This document shows positions 37,220 through 45,694 of a DNA stretch of 58,558 bases, in pieces. The notes under the pieces were generated by a model, which ran no database searches, was not told the origin of the DNA, and worked only from the letters and a program-made list of their open reading frames with translations. The stretch is from Clostridium luticellarii (GTDB lineage: Bacteria; Bacillota; Clostridia; Clostridiales; Clostridiaceae): the NCBI RefSeq assembly GCF_002995845.1, contig NZ_PVXP01000017.1:1-58558 (forward strand), read 5' to 3'. A program made the position numbers and the translations under genes. Numbering within the stretch: position 1 is the stretch's first letter; every line of letters starts with the position of its first letter.

Positions 37220-38665
37220 ATGAAAAGTAAAAGAGTATTATCGCTGCTGCTCTCAGTAAGTTTGGCAACTACAACTTTGGGAAATGTCATAAGTTCAACA
37301 GTTGTCAGAGCGGCTTCATCAGGGCAGGTAACACGAATAGGCGGGCAGGACAGATATCAAACAGCTGCTCAGGCTGCCCTGTCGAATTGGAGTACTTCAG
37401 ACAATGTAATTCTAGTGTCGGGTGAGAGCTATGCAGATTCCGTAAGTGCCTCCGTACTGGCTAAAGAATTAAATGCACCAATTCTTTTAACCAATTCAAA
37501 CACTTTGAATTCATATGCAGAATCCGCGCTTTCTGCATTGAAACCCAAAAACGTGTATATTGTTGGAGGTGAAGGGGTGATTTCCCGGGAAATCAGGGAT
37601 TTGTTGAAGAAATCATATTCTGTTATCGAACTTGGAGGTTCCAATAGGTATGCTACCAATACAGCCGTAGCTGATGAACTTGTAAAACAGGGAGTAGATC
37701 CTTCTAATGTAATATTGGTTGGAGGTCAGGGTTTCTCAGATGCACTGACAGTATCTTCTATTGCAGCTTCAAAAGGAGAAATACTGCTGCTGGGTGATAA
37801 TGATTCAGATGATCTGGCTTCAGTAACAAATTTCATAAATTCCCATAAATCAAGTGTTACTGTGATTGGTACAAGTTCTACTATAGATGACAGTACATAT
37901 AAGGCTGTTAATGGAGCGGAGAGGATAGAAGGTGGAAAAGACAGGTTTGATACGAACCTGAAAGTGCTCGCTTCATTTAAAAATTATATAAAGGCAGATA
38001 AAGTTTATGTAGCCAATGCCGGTGGAGATAGCTATGCAGATGCACTGGTGGCATCAGTTTTGGCAGGAAAGAATAATTCTCCCCTGGTATTGTTGGACAA
38101 TGAAAGCTCCAGTGCCACGGTAAATGCCCTTGATTATCTAAAATCAAACTTGAATTCATCATCAGAGATTGAGATTTTAGGAGGTGTAGGAGTTATTTCA
38201 GAAGAACTGGAGAATAAGATAAACAATTCACTGCCGACAGAAAATTCAGAGCCTCAGGTACAAACCTTCACGGGATATATAACTACAGAAGATGATCATG
38301 CGGCTTCACTTGGTGAAGATACAGCAGACATGGTATATATGAAAATGATGGCATTGTCCGGTCTTGGTGTAACCCTTAAAGACAACAGCGGCAACTGGAT
38401 TTTTTATTATTTCGATGGAGATATTTCCACAGACAACAAAGATGGAGACGGAGGAAGCTGGAAGTTCAACGGCACGGGATCCCAGCTGAAAGCATGGAAC
38501 ATAGTTGAAGAACAGGTTAAGCGCAGCAATGGAGAGGACAAGATGAAACCAGTACCTGTTACAGTAACGGGAGTACTGGATGGAAGCACTCAGACCAATC
38601 CAGGCCCTGATGCGGATGGAATTGATTATCCGGTAATAAAAGTACAGTCCATAACTGCAAATTAG
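37220..38665 (+). CDS. Secreted cell-wall-binding (CWB2) protein with C-terminal domain of unknown function
   Basis: A 481-residue protein with a signal peptide (residues 1-33, cleavage near VRAAS) and three CWB2 repeats: RIGGQDRYQTA, ELGGSNRYATN and RIEGGKDRFDTN, each with a VGG or ILGG segment. CWB2 anchors proteins to clostridial walls. The last 130 residues or so, from QTFTGYITTEDD to IKVQSITAN, form a separate domain found again at 39980. I do not recognise it. The operon also encodes a SafE-like copper-type protein, so metal binding at the surface is a reasonable guess. Confidence 0.85.
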   Translation: MKSKRVLSLLLSVSLATTTLGNVISSTVVRAASSGQVTRIGGQDRYQTAAQAALSNWSTSDNVILVSGESYADSVSASVLAKELNAPILLTNSNTLNSYAESALSALKPKNVYIVGGEGVISREIRDLLKKSYSVIELGGSNRYATNTAVADELVKQGVDPSNVILVGGQGFSDALTVSSIAASKGEILLLGDNDSDDLASVTNFINSHKSSVTVIGTSSTIDDSTYKAVNGAERIEGGKDRFDTNLKVLASFKNYIKADKVYVANAGGDSYADALVASVLAGKNNSPLVLLDNESSSATVNALDYLKSNLNSSSEIEILGGVGVISEELENKINNSLPTENSEPQVQTFTGYITTEDDHAASLGEDTADMVYMKMMALSGLGVTLKDNSGNWIFYYFDGDISTDNKDGDGGSWKFNGTGSQLKAWNIVEEQVKRSNGEDKMKPVPVTVTGVLDGSTQTNPGPDADGIDYPVIKVQSITAN

Positions 38666-38709
38666 AGTATCAGTTATTTTTACTGATAAGCTCATAAGGA
38701 GGGTGAAAT

Positions 38710-39927
38710 TTGAAAGCAGATATAGTAAAAGATACAAACAATGCAAACAATGGCAATCAATTTAAAAATCAGAAAAACAAGAGCAAATTGACTGCAGTTT
38801 TTATTATAGCGGCGGCTATACTGATTGCGATAATCTTAAAGTTTAAGGTAAACATACTGGAATTTTTCAAAAACTTATTTATGTTAGAATATTTACCCAG
38901 ATTAGGCAACCATGCCAGCTATGCATTGCTTTTTGCATTTGGAGTGCTGACGTCTTTCCACTGCGTAGGCATGTGCGGGGGAATAACCTTATCTCAGACT
39001 ATCAGTAAAAATGAGACTGAAGTCAAAAATATAGCATTTAAGCCCTCTTTATTTTATAATATCGGGAGGATCCTGTCCTATACTATTGTTGGTGGTGCTG
39101 TTGGGGGATTGGGAAGTATACTCAGTCTTTCAGGTGCATTTAGGGGCATTGTTCCAATTGTTGGCGGTGTATTTATGATTATCATGGCAGTAAATTTACT
39201 GGGAATTTTCAAAGCGTTAAGAAAAATAAATATTACCGTACCATCTTTTGTTGCCAGAAAGGTTCGCAGAAAAAACAATTATAGTCCCATTATTGTGGGA
39301 TTACTGACAGGATTGATGCCCTGCGGCCCGCTTCAGATAGTTCAATTATATGCGCTTGGAACTAAAAGTGTATTATTGGGTGCTGCTTCTATGTTCTTTT
39401 TTTCAATTGGTACAGTTCCGCTGCTATTTGCATTTGGTGTAGTAAATACACTGATAACCAAAAATTTTTCTAAAATTATATTGAAGGCCAGTGCCGTACT
39501 TGTGCTTTCACTTGGTGTGGTTATGGTTGGAAGAGGATTGTCTCTTTATGGCATATCCCTGGGAATGAAGAACATGGTGAGTACCTCTGGAAAAGGATTT
39601 TCAACTATTGAAGGCAGAACTCAAAATGTGAGAACAGAACTGGGAACCGATAATTTTCCGCCTATTGAAGTAGTAAAAGGTGTACCGGTTAAATGGAATC
39701 TGCATGTTGATGAGAAAAATCTCAATGAATGTAACAAGGCTCTTCAAATTCCAGAATATAAAATCAAAAAAAATCTGGCGGTTGGAGATAACATAATTGA
39801 ATTTATTCCTGATAAAGAAGGAGAATTTATGTATACATGCTGGATGGGCATGATAAAGAGCAGGATAACGGTAGTGGATAATTTCGGTGAATTAAAGCAG
39901 GATCAGATTAGAAATGCTAAAAATTAA
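38710..39927 (+). CDS. SafE/DsbD-like membrane protein with cupredoxin-like C-terminus
   Basis: A 405-residue protein. One helix near residue 30 is followed by a six-helix sulfite exporter TauE/SafE (COG2836) domain with FHCVGMCGGITLSQT and GLLTGLMPCGPLQIVQLYA, each holding a conserved cysteine. The last 90 residues resemble a cupredoxin: PIEVVKGVPVKWNLHVDE, NECNKALQIPEYKIKK, then FMYTCWMGMIKS with Cys/Met copper ligands. Such fusions are linked to copper handling. TTG 38710 has GGAGGGTG upstream. It lies between two genes sharing an unknown domain. Confidence 0.85.
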   Translation: MKADIVKDTNNANNGNQFKNQKNKSKLTAVFIIAAAILIAIILKFKVNILEFFKNLFMLEYLPRLGNHASYALLFAFGVLTSFHCVGMCGGITLSQTISKNETEVKNIAFKPSLFYNIGRILSYTIVGGAVGGLGSILSLSGAFRGIVPIVGGVFMIIMAVNLLGIFKALRKINITVPSFVARKVRRKNNYSPIIVGLLTGLMPCGPLQIVQLYALGTKSVLLGAASMFFFSIGTVPLLFAFGVVNTLITKNFSKIILKASAVLVLSLGVVMVGRGLSLYGISLGMKNMVSTSGKGFSTIEGRTQNVRTELGTDNFPPIEVVKGVPVKWNLHVDEKNLNECNKALQIPEYKIKKNLAVGDNIIEFIPDKEGEFMYTCWMGMIKSRITVVDNFGELKQDQIRNAKN

Positions 39928-39979
39928 GTGTTAATTAGAGAAGGAAGGTGAAAGCCGTTATAATTTTAACGGTAAATCA

Positions 39980-40714
39980 ATGAAAATAAAGAAAAAATTT
40001 ATAATTGGCATAGTTATAGCAATATGCGCAGTTGCAGGCGTAACCATATGGGCTGTAGGGGCTGCAACATCCAAGACTTCAGCAGAAAATGGTACTGAAG
40101 TTTCCAACAAAAAAGATAAAATGGATCATAACATGCCATCTCAATCAAGTCACAAGGAAAATTCGCAGCAAAAAAACAATTCCCAAGATGAAAATAAATC
40201 CAGTGCAGAGTCGAAATCTCAAAGTAAAATTCAGGGAAAGTCATCAGCTACTCAAGAAGCTGCTTCCCAGCTGCGGAAGGATGCAGAGAATGCTTCCAAT
40301 GGAGCAAATGAAGAAAACTCCAAAGCGCAGACTTTTACAGGGTATATTACTTCAGAGGATGATTTCGCAGCCGGACTTAAAGAAGATACCGCAGATATGG
40401 TTCATATGAGGCTCATGGCCTTATCAGGACTTGGAATAACTTTTCAGCAGGATGGGAAATGGGTTTTCTACTATTTTGACGGTACATTTTCTACGGATAA
40501 TAAAAAGGGCGCTGATGGAAAATGGTCTTTTGATGGTACAGGTTCTCAATTGAAGGCATGGCAGCTGGTTGAACAGAGTGTTAAAAGCGGTAAAGGTAAA
40601 AGCCCTGTTCAAGTCACGGTAACAGGAATACTGGATGGAAGTACTAAGACCAATCCAGGACCTGATGCAGATGGAAGAGAGTTTCCTTCAATAAAGGTAG
40701 AATCTATGAAGTGA
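39980..40714 (+). CDS. Membrane-anchored extracellular protein with the shared unknown domain
   Basis: A 244-residue protein: an N-terminal membrane helix (residues 7-30), a long low-complexity linker rich in Ser, Lys, Gln and Asn including KMDHNMPSQSSHKEN (possible metal ligands), and a C-terminal domain from QTFTGYITSEDD to IKVESMK. This domain is very similar to the end of the CWB2 protein (GSQLKAW, VTVTGxLDGST, TNPGPDADG in both). GAAGGAAGG at 39941-39949 is far from ATG 39980, but CCGTTA and TAACGG between them form a hairpin that would bring them together. Confidence 0.75.
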   Translation: MKIKKKFIIGIVIAICAVAGVTIWAVGAATSKTSAENGTEVSNKKDKMDHNMPSQSSHKENSQQKNNSQDENKSSAESKSQSKIQGKSSATQEAASQLRKDAENASNGANEENSKAQTFTGYITSEDDFAAGLKEDTADMVHMRLMALSGLGITFQQDGKWVFYYFDGTFSTDNKKGADGKWSFDGTGSQLKAWQLVEQSVKSGKGKSPVQVTVTGILDGSTKTNPGPDADGREFPSIKVESMK

Positions 40715-40865
40715 CTTTAGGTTCACAGTGATTTTGCTTATGAGAAAAATCTTTTTCAAGAATCTTGGAATAACTTGATATTGATGCATTGAATCAGGAG
40801 CGTTATTGTACTATCATCTAAATTGTACATTGGTAAATGAATTGAAATTGAATGGAGTCTTAATT

Positions 40866-41573
40866 ATGCACAATCATAAAAAAAGAATACTTGTGGTAGA
40901 TGATGAGATGAAAATTGTAGAAGTTGTCAAATCGTATCTTGAAAGAGATGGATATTTTGTGTATTCTGCATATGATGGAAAGACTGTTATTAGTTTGTTT
41001 GACAAAATAGCTCCAGATCTTATGATACTGGATTTGATGCTGCCTGACGTCAGAGGAGAGGAGCTGTGTGAGATTTTAAGAGCTAAATCAAAGGTACCTA
41101 TTATAATGCTTACGGCTAAAACTTCCGAAGATGATATACTTAGAGGGCTTGATATAGGGGCTGATGATTATGTGACTAAACCATTTAGCCCCAGACAGCT
41201 GGTTGCCAGAGTAAAAGCGCTTCTTAGAAGAACAAAAGATGAAGGTAGCCGCTTTGAGGATTTGATTTATATAGATGAAGGCGATTTGATAATTGATAAT
41301 TTAAGTTACGAAGTTAAAAAATCAGGGGAAACAATAAATCTCACTCCCATTGAATACAAGATACTTTCAGTGATGGTGAACCATCCTGAAAAGATTTTTA
41401 CAAGAGAAGAACTTATATCTATAGTGTTGGAGAAAAATTTTGATGGATACAACAGGACCATTGATTCACATATAAAAAACTTAAGACAAAAAATAGAAAC
41501 GGATTCGAAAAAGCCTGCATATATTTTAACTGTAAGGGGCATAGGATATAAATTTGGAGTTATAAAAGACTGA
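40866..41573 (+). CDS. OmpR-family response regulator
   Basis: A 235-residue regulator. The receiver has VVDDEMK, phospho-acceptor Asp in MILDLMLPD, and VTKPFSPRQL. The C-terminal winged helix has LTPIEYKILSVMVNHP and RTIDSHIKNLRQKIE with YILTVRGIGYKF. GGAG at 40854-40857 fits ATG 40866. It is the only response regulator here and is encoded after the operon that follows the split kinase, so the two probably pair. Confidence 0.93.
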   Translation: MHNHKKRILVVDDEMKIVEVVKSYLERDGYFVYSAYDGKTVISLFDKIAPDLMILDLMLPDVRGEELCEILRAKSKVPIIMLTAKTSEDDILRGLDIGADDYVTKPFSPRQLVARVKALLRRTKDEGSRFEDLIYIDEGDLIIDNLSYEVKKSGETINLTPIEYKILSVMVNHPEKIFTREELISIVLEKNFDGYNRTIDSHIKNLRQKIETDSKKPAYILTVRGIGYKFGVIKD

Positions 41574-41630
41574 ATAATTGATTACGGGTTAAACATGATG
41601 TATAATAAATGCTACAGGAGGCGATATTGC

Positions 41631-42110
41631 ATGGATAAAATTTCAAGTTTCACTGTTAATCATTTAAAACTGATACCAGGTGTTTATGTTTCCAGAAAAG
41701 ATAAATTTGGAGATGTAGTTCTAACCACATTTGATATAAGAATGACAAGCCCTAATGACGAACCTGTTATGAATACAGCTGAAGTTCATACCATTGAGCA
41801 TTTGGGAGCAACTTTTTTGAGAAATCACAGTATTTATGGAAATAAAACCGTATATTTTGGACCCATGGGATGCAGAACAGGATTTTATCTGATTTTGCAT
41901 GGAGATTATGAGTCAAAGGATATTGTGGATTTATTAGTGGAGATGTATAAGTTTATATTCAATTTTCAAGGAGATATACCTGGAGCTGCTCCAAAAGACT
42001 GCGGAAATTATTTGGACATGAATCTTCCAATGGCAAAATATTGGGCAGATAAATTCCTCAAAGAGGTTTTGACAGACATCCCGGATGAAAGGCTGAATTA
42101 TCCAGAATAG
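41631..42110 (+). CDS. luxS: S-ribosylhomocysteine lyase LuxS
   Basis: A 159-residue protein with all LuxS signatures: FDIRMTSPNDEPVMNTAEV, zinc ligands in HTIEHLGATFLRNH, catalytic cysteine in GPMGCRTGFYL and the third zinc ligand in KDCGNYLDMNL. It splits S-ribosylhomocysteine into homocysteine and the AI-2 precursor, completing SAM recycling. CAGGAGG precedes ATG 41631. Its place beside genes for sulfur salvage and a SAM riboswitch suggests a shared methionine-cycle theme. Confidence 0.96.
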   Translation: MDKISSFTVNHLKLIPGVYVSRKDKFGDVVLTTFDIRMTSPNDEPVMNTAEVHTIEHLGATFLRNHSIYGNKTVYFGPMGCRTGFYLILHGDYESKDIVDLLVEMYKFIFNFQGDIPGAAPKDCGNYLDMNLPMAKYWADKFLKEVLTDIPDERLNYPE

Positions 42111-42124
42111 TATACAAATTTATA

Positions 42125-42166
42125 AAAGTCACTTCCATCATGTTTTTGATAGGAATGACTTTTTTA
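42125..42166 (+). terminator. Rho-independent terminator after luxS
   Basis: AAAGTCACTTCC and GGAATGACTTT pair with one bulge, followed by a T run at 42161-42166. Confidence 0.65.
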
Positions 42167-42177
42167 AATTCTGTTGA

Positions 42178-42315
42178 TTTGCAGTGGGTAAGGCGGTAGA
42201 GAAAGGACTTGTTCTGAGAAAAATAGCATGGGGACTTACGGTAGATGAGGTTGTCGGAGATGCCGAAGCACAGTTTATAATATCGGAGAATTTGAAGGCC
42301 AGTGATATTTTATAA
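42178..42315 (+). pseudogene. Short C-terminal gene remnant, possibly a CoA-transferase
   Basis: The frame GKAVEKGLVLRKIAWGLTVDE then VVGDAEAQFIISENLK ends at TAA 42313. It has no ribosome site and an in-frame stop just upstream (42175). The pattern resembles the end of family I CoA-transferase beta subunits (APGVTVDEVxAxTEAxLIVxDNLK). That identification is from memory of the family and is uncertain; that it is a coding remnant is more likely. Confidence 0.4.
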
Positions 42316-42349
42316 TATATAAATTTAATATGCGGGAGGTGTATGGAGT

Positions 42350-42727
42350 TTGAGTAAAAATTTTTGCACATTATTGAACTGCATGGATGGAAGGACACAA
42401 TTACCTGCGATAAATTGGATAAGAAGCAATTTTGATGTGGAATATGTGGATATAATATCAGAACCAGGAATTGACAAAGTGATTAGTCTTCAAAAGGAAG
42501 ATTTTATGAATTCATTATATAAGAAAATAAGTATATCCTTAAATTCACATGGTTCAAGTATGGTATTCATAGCAGGGCATTATGATTGTGCTGCAAATAA
42601 AGGAAATAAATTTCAACATGTGGATCAGATAAAAAAATCTGCAGATATAATCGGTAAACAGTATAAAAATGTTGTTGTTATAGGACTTTGGATAAATGAA
42701 AATTTTCAGGTGGAAAAGGTATGCTGA
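42350..42727 (+). CDS. Small beta-carbonic-anhydrase-like protein
   Basis: A 125-residue protein with LLNCMDGRTQLPAINWI near the start and AGHYDCAANKG near residue 80. The C-x-D-x-R and H-x2-C patterns match the zinc ligands and Asp-Arg dyad of beta-carbonic anhydrases, but it is far shorter than the usual 180-220 residues and lacks the flanking helices. GGGAGG (42334-42339) supports TTG 42350. It may bind zinc without being a normal anhydrase. It directly precedes the promoter of the first nitrogenase-like operon. Confidence 0.65.
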   Translation: MSKNFCTLLNCMDGRTQLPAINWIRSNFDVEYVDIISEPGIDKVISLQKEDFMNSLYKKISISLNSHGSSMVFIAGHYDCAANKGNKFQHVDQIKKSADIIGKQYKNVVVIGLWINENFQVEKVC

Positions 42728-42771
42728 AATTAAAAGAATATACAGACTTGGATCTTTTTATATAAAAAATA

Positions 42772-42803
42772 TTGACAAAAAAAAATAAAAGTAGTAGCAT
42801 AAT
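42772..42803 (+). promoter_or_regulatory. Promoter of the first nitrogenase-like operon
   Basis: TTGACA (42772-42777), 17 bases, then TAGCAT (42795-42800), overlapping CATAAT. The two-hairpin leader starts about 20 bases downstream. Confidence 0.6.
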
Positions 42804-42823
42804 ATTCAAACATAAAAATAAGT

Positions 42824-42892
42824 GATTTTGCTAACTAGAAAACTAGAGGCACTAAGCAGTATATGGAATATATATTGTTTAGTGCCTTTTTA
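42824..42892 (+). ncRNA. Recurrent two-hairpin leader, copy B (first NifDK-like operon)
   Basis: GATTTTGCTA is followed by hairpin 1, CTAG (42835-42838), AAAA, CTAG (42843-42846). One A follows, then hairpin 2, GGCACTAAGCA (42848-42858) with TGTTTAGTGCC (42876-42886), and TTTTTT. Hairpin 2 with its T run looks like a terminator, 24 bases before the NifD-like gene. The sequence of hairpin 2 differs from the other copies, but its GGC/GCC base and position are kept. Confidence 0.78.
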
Positions 42893-42915
42893 AAATTTAT
42901 AGAGGAGATGAAAAG

Positions 42916-44379
42916 ATGACAATTAATTTAGATACTGCAGTTACACCCACAAGAGAAGAACGGCTTGGTGCTATTACAGGCTATAATGGAAATTTATACG
43001 AACTTTGTGGAACGGGCTGCGGGCATTTAAGCAACAGAGAAAGGTTATTTAGTCAATCCAGTTCGTGCAATGCCGGCTGTGCTCTGGGCCAGCTTTCGGG
43101 AATAAGAGATGTAGCTGTGATAAATCATGCACCATCCGGATGTACAGCTATGTCAGCAAATGTAAGTGTTACCAACAGTCAGATGGCGGCAAAAAGAGGA
43201 ATTGTCAATAATACTGTGTTTGTCGGAACTGGTATGGATGAAAATGATACGGTATTTGGAGCGGTGGGAAGTTTAAAAGAAATAGTGAAAAAAGTCTATG
43301 ATAGATACAAGCCCAAGGCAGTTTTTATAGGAACTTCTTGTGTAACTGGAATTATAGGAGAAGACGTGGATAGTGTTGTTGAAGAATTGAAGAAAGAAAT
43401 ACCTGTTCCAATAGCAGCCGTTCACTGTGAGGGTTTTAGATCCAGAATATGGGCATCTGGATTTGATGCTTCAGATCATGCTGTACTCACCAGTATTGTA
43501 AAGCCCCCTGTCAAAAAAAATAATGTGATTAATTTTAAGAATTTTTATGAAAGTGCCAGAAATGAAATAATTGATATATTTTCAAATTTTGGAGTCAGAC
43601 CTGTGTTTTTATATCAGAATTCAACAGTAGAGGAGTTGGAGCATTTATCGGAATCCCTTGCCACAGTTTGTATATGTGGAACCCTTGGAACATATCTGGG
43701 AAATGGGCTTGAACAAAAATATGGAGTACCTTATATAAGAACTATAAACCCACTGGGGGTTACAGGATTTGAAACCTGGCTTAGGCAGATAGGAAAAGTA
43801 ATACGAAAAGAATCAGAAGTTGAAAAATATATAGAAGGAGAAAGAAAAAAATATATACCTAAAATAGAGGAAGTAAAAAAGCAGCTTAAGGGTCTGCGTG
43901 CAGTACTTGGAATGGGACCTGGTTATGCTTTTGAAGTGTCAAGGGTGCTCCAGGAACTTGGAATGGAAGTGGTCTGGACTGCCGCATGGCATTATGATAG
44001 AAAACATGATAATAATAACAATCCACCAGCAGCCAGATATCTGATGGAAAATTCCCCTAAAAATATAAAGGTGAGTGTAACTGAGCAACAGAATTATGAA
44101 ATACTCAACATATTGAATAAATACAAACCGGATATATATTTTTCAAGACATCCAGGAACTACTGTCTGGGCTATAAAACAGGGAGTTCCTGCACTTTGTG
44201 TAAATGATGAATATATGATTTTTGGATATAGGGGAACGTTGAATTTTGCACATAGTGTGCTTGATACTATCAAAAACAGGAGTTTTGAAAAAAATCTTGC
44301 CTCAAGAGTGAATCTACCCTATACCAAATGGTGGTATGAGCAAAATAGTGCGACATTTTTGAAAGAAAGGGTGAAATAG
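42916..44379 (+). CDS. Nitrogenase component 1 alpha-like protein (NifD-like), pair 1
   Basis: A 487-residue member of the NifD/NifE family, not a standard NifD. Cysteines fitting the P-cluster positions are Cys51 (or 55), Cys76 in NHAPSGCTA and Cys142 in GTSCVTGIIGEDV. Cys254 in ICGTLGTYLGNGLEQKYGVP aligns with the NifD cofactor ligand Cys275. At the position of His442 I read Asn (GVPALCVND), as in NifE. It therefore probably binds a cluster but differs from N2-fixing enzymes. The stop is followed one base later by the NifK-like start. It is transcribed behind a two-hairpin leader. A role in reductive sulfur salvage is inferred from neighbours. Confidence 0.85.
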   Translation: MTINLDTAVTPTREERLGAITGYNGNLYELCGTGCGHLSNRERLFSQSSSCNAGCALGQLSGIRDVAVINHAPSGCTAMSANVSVTNSQMAAKRGIVNNTVFVGTGMDENDTVFGAVGSLKEIVKKVYDRYKPKAVFIGTSCVTGIIGEDVDSVVEELKKEIPVPIAAVHCEGFRSRIWASGFDASDHAVLTSIVKPPVKKNNVINFKNFYESARNEIIDIFSNFGVRPVFLYQNSTVEELEHLSESLATVCICGTLGTYLGNGLEQKYGVPYIRTINPLGVTGFETWLRQIGKVIRKESEVEKYIEGERKKYIPKIEEVKKQLKGLRAVLGMGPGYAFEVSRVLQELGMEVVWTAAWHYDRKHDNNNNPPAARYLMENSPKNIKVSVTEQQNYEILNILNKYKPDIYFSRHPGTTVWAIKQGVPALCVNDEYMIFGYRGTLNFAHSVLDTIKNRSFEKNLASRVNLPYTKWWYEQNSATFLKERVK

Positions 44380-44380
44380 C

Positions 44381-45679
44381 ATGGCAAAAGTACTTGACCA
44401 GCCTAGATATAAATGTGCTATGGCAGCTATGCAGACTGTACATGGTATAACGAGAGCTATTCCAATTTTACATTCAGGTCCTGGATGTGCGGAAAAACTG
44501 GAGAGGGATTTTGGAACCTCAGGATATTTTTCATCTCATATATTTCCCTGTACTAATATAAGTGAAAAAGAGATAATATTTGGAGGAGAAAAGAAACTTA
44601 AAGAGACTATAGAAAATGCCCTCAAGGTTGTTGATGCAGATATGTATGTGGTTTTAACCAGCTGCAGTTCTGAAGTAGTCGGTGATGATGCCGGAGAAAT
44701 TGTAAAATCATTTGAAAATTCTAGAAAACCAGTTATATATGCTTCTACACCGGGATTCAAAGGTAATAATTATCGTGGCCATGAATGGGTTATAGATGCA
44801 ATTATAGAACAATATTTAAAACCGACGGATAAAAAGATAAAAGGACTTGTGAATATATGGTCAGGAGTTCCACTGCATGATCCGTTCTGGCTGGGAAATT
44901 TAAGAGAATTGGAAAAGCTTGTTGCAGAACTTGGACTGATTCCCAATACTATATTTGGATATGGAAGGGGAATAAAAAATATAGATAAAATACCGGAGGC
45001 TGAATTTAATCTTTTGGTATCTCCCTGGGTGGGAATTGAGAACATGAAACTTTTAAAGAAGAAGTTCAATACGCCGTATCTGCACTATCCAGTATTGCCT
45101 GTGGGGGCATTTGAAACCAGCAAATTTCTCCGTGCAGTGGGGAGATTTGCAGAAATAGATGATGAAAAAGTTGAATCCATTATTAAAAGTCATGAAGAGG
45201 AATATTATTATTATATAGAAAGGTTTGCCGATGTCTTTCTTGAAACAAGAGTTATGTCAAAACGTTTTGTAGTGATTTCAGATGCACAGTATACTCTTGC
45301 ACTTACAAAGTTTTTAGTGAATGATTTTGGTTTGTTCCCGTCAAAACAGTATATAACAGATGATACACCTGTTGAATACCAGAAAAATATAAAAGATTAT
45401 TTTAAAGAGTTAAATGACGGAATAGAAGCTGAGGTGGAATTTTGCACAGATGGATATAAAATAGATAATGAAATCAGGCATACGGATTTTTTCGGATATC
45501 CACTTATATTGGGAAGTTCATGGGAAAAGAAGATAGCAGCAGAAACTAAAGCACATTACGTGGCTATATCGTGGCCTGTTTTTGAAAGACTTATAATAAA
45601 CAGCTCATATGTTGGATATTCTGGAGGCCTCAGACTTTTGGAGGATATATACTCTGTAGTTCTCACAAGATTTAATTAG
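44381..45679 (+). CDS. Nitrogenase component 1 beta-like protein (NifK-like), pair 1
   Basis: A 432-residue NifK/NifN-family protein. Cys12 (RYKCAMAAMQTV), Cys36 (HSGPGCAEKL) and Cys95 (LTSCSSEVVGDD) have the spacing of NifK P-cluster ligands Cys70, Cys95 and Cys153; the long N-terminal extension of true NifK is missing. LHYPVLPVGAFETSKFLR and SSYVGYSGGLRLLEDIY are kept as in the family. It partners the NifD-like protein encoded just before, presumably as an alpha2beta2 complex reduced by a NifH-type protein from elsewhere. Confidence 0.85.
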   Translation: MAKVLDQPRYKCAMAAMQTVHGITRAIPILHSGPGCAEKLERDFGTSGYFSSHIFPCTNISEKEIIFGGEKKLKETIENALKVVDADMYVVLTSCSSEVVGDDAGEIVKSFENSRKPVIYASTPGFKGNNYRGHEWVIDAIIEQYLKPTDKKIKGLVNIWSGVPLHDPFWLGNLRELEKLVAELGLIPNTIFGYGRGIKNIDKIPEAEFNLLVSPWVGIENMKLLKKKFNTPYLHYPVLPVGAFETSKFLRAVGRFAEIDDEKVESIIKSHEEEYYYYIERFADVFLETRVMSKRFVVISDAQYTLALTKFLVNDFGLFPSKQYITDDTPVEYQKNIKDYFKELNDGIEAEVEFCTDGYKIDNEIRHTDFFGYPLILGSSWEKKIAAETKAHYVAISWPVFERLIINSSYVGYSGGLRLLEDIYSVVLTRFN

Positions 45680-45694
45680 AGAGGAACTGATGAT

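Noticed and set aside
40089-40409. 106-codon frame inside the gene at 39980
   Set aside because: Frame shift of a low-complexity linker; the real gene has a membrane anchor and a conserved domain.
42824-42892. ANTAR-type antitermination target for the two-hairpin leader
   Set aside because: ANTAR sites need two hexanucleotide loops with A at position 1 and G at position 4; here the first loop is AAAA and the second is variable.
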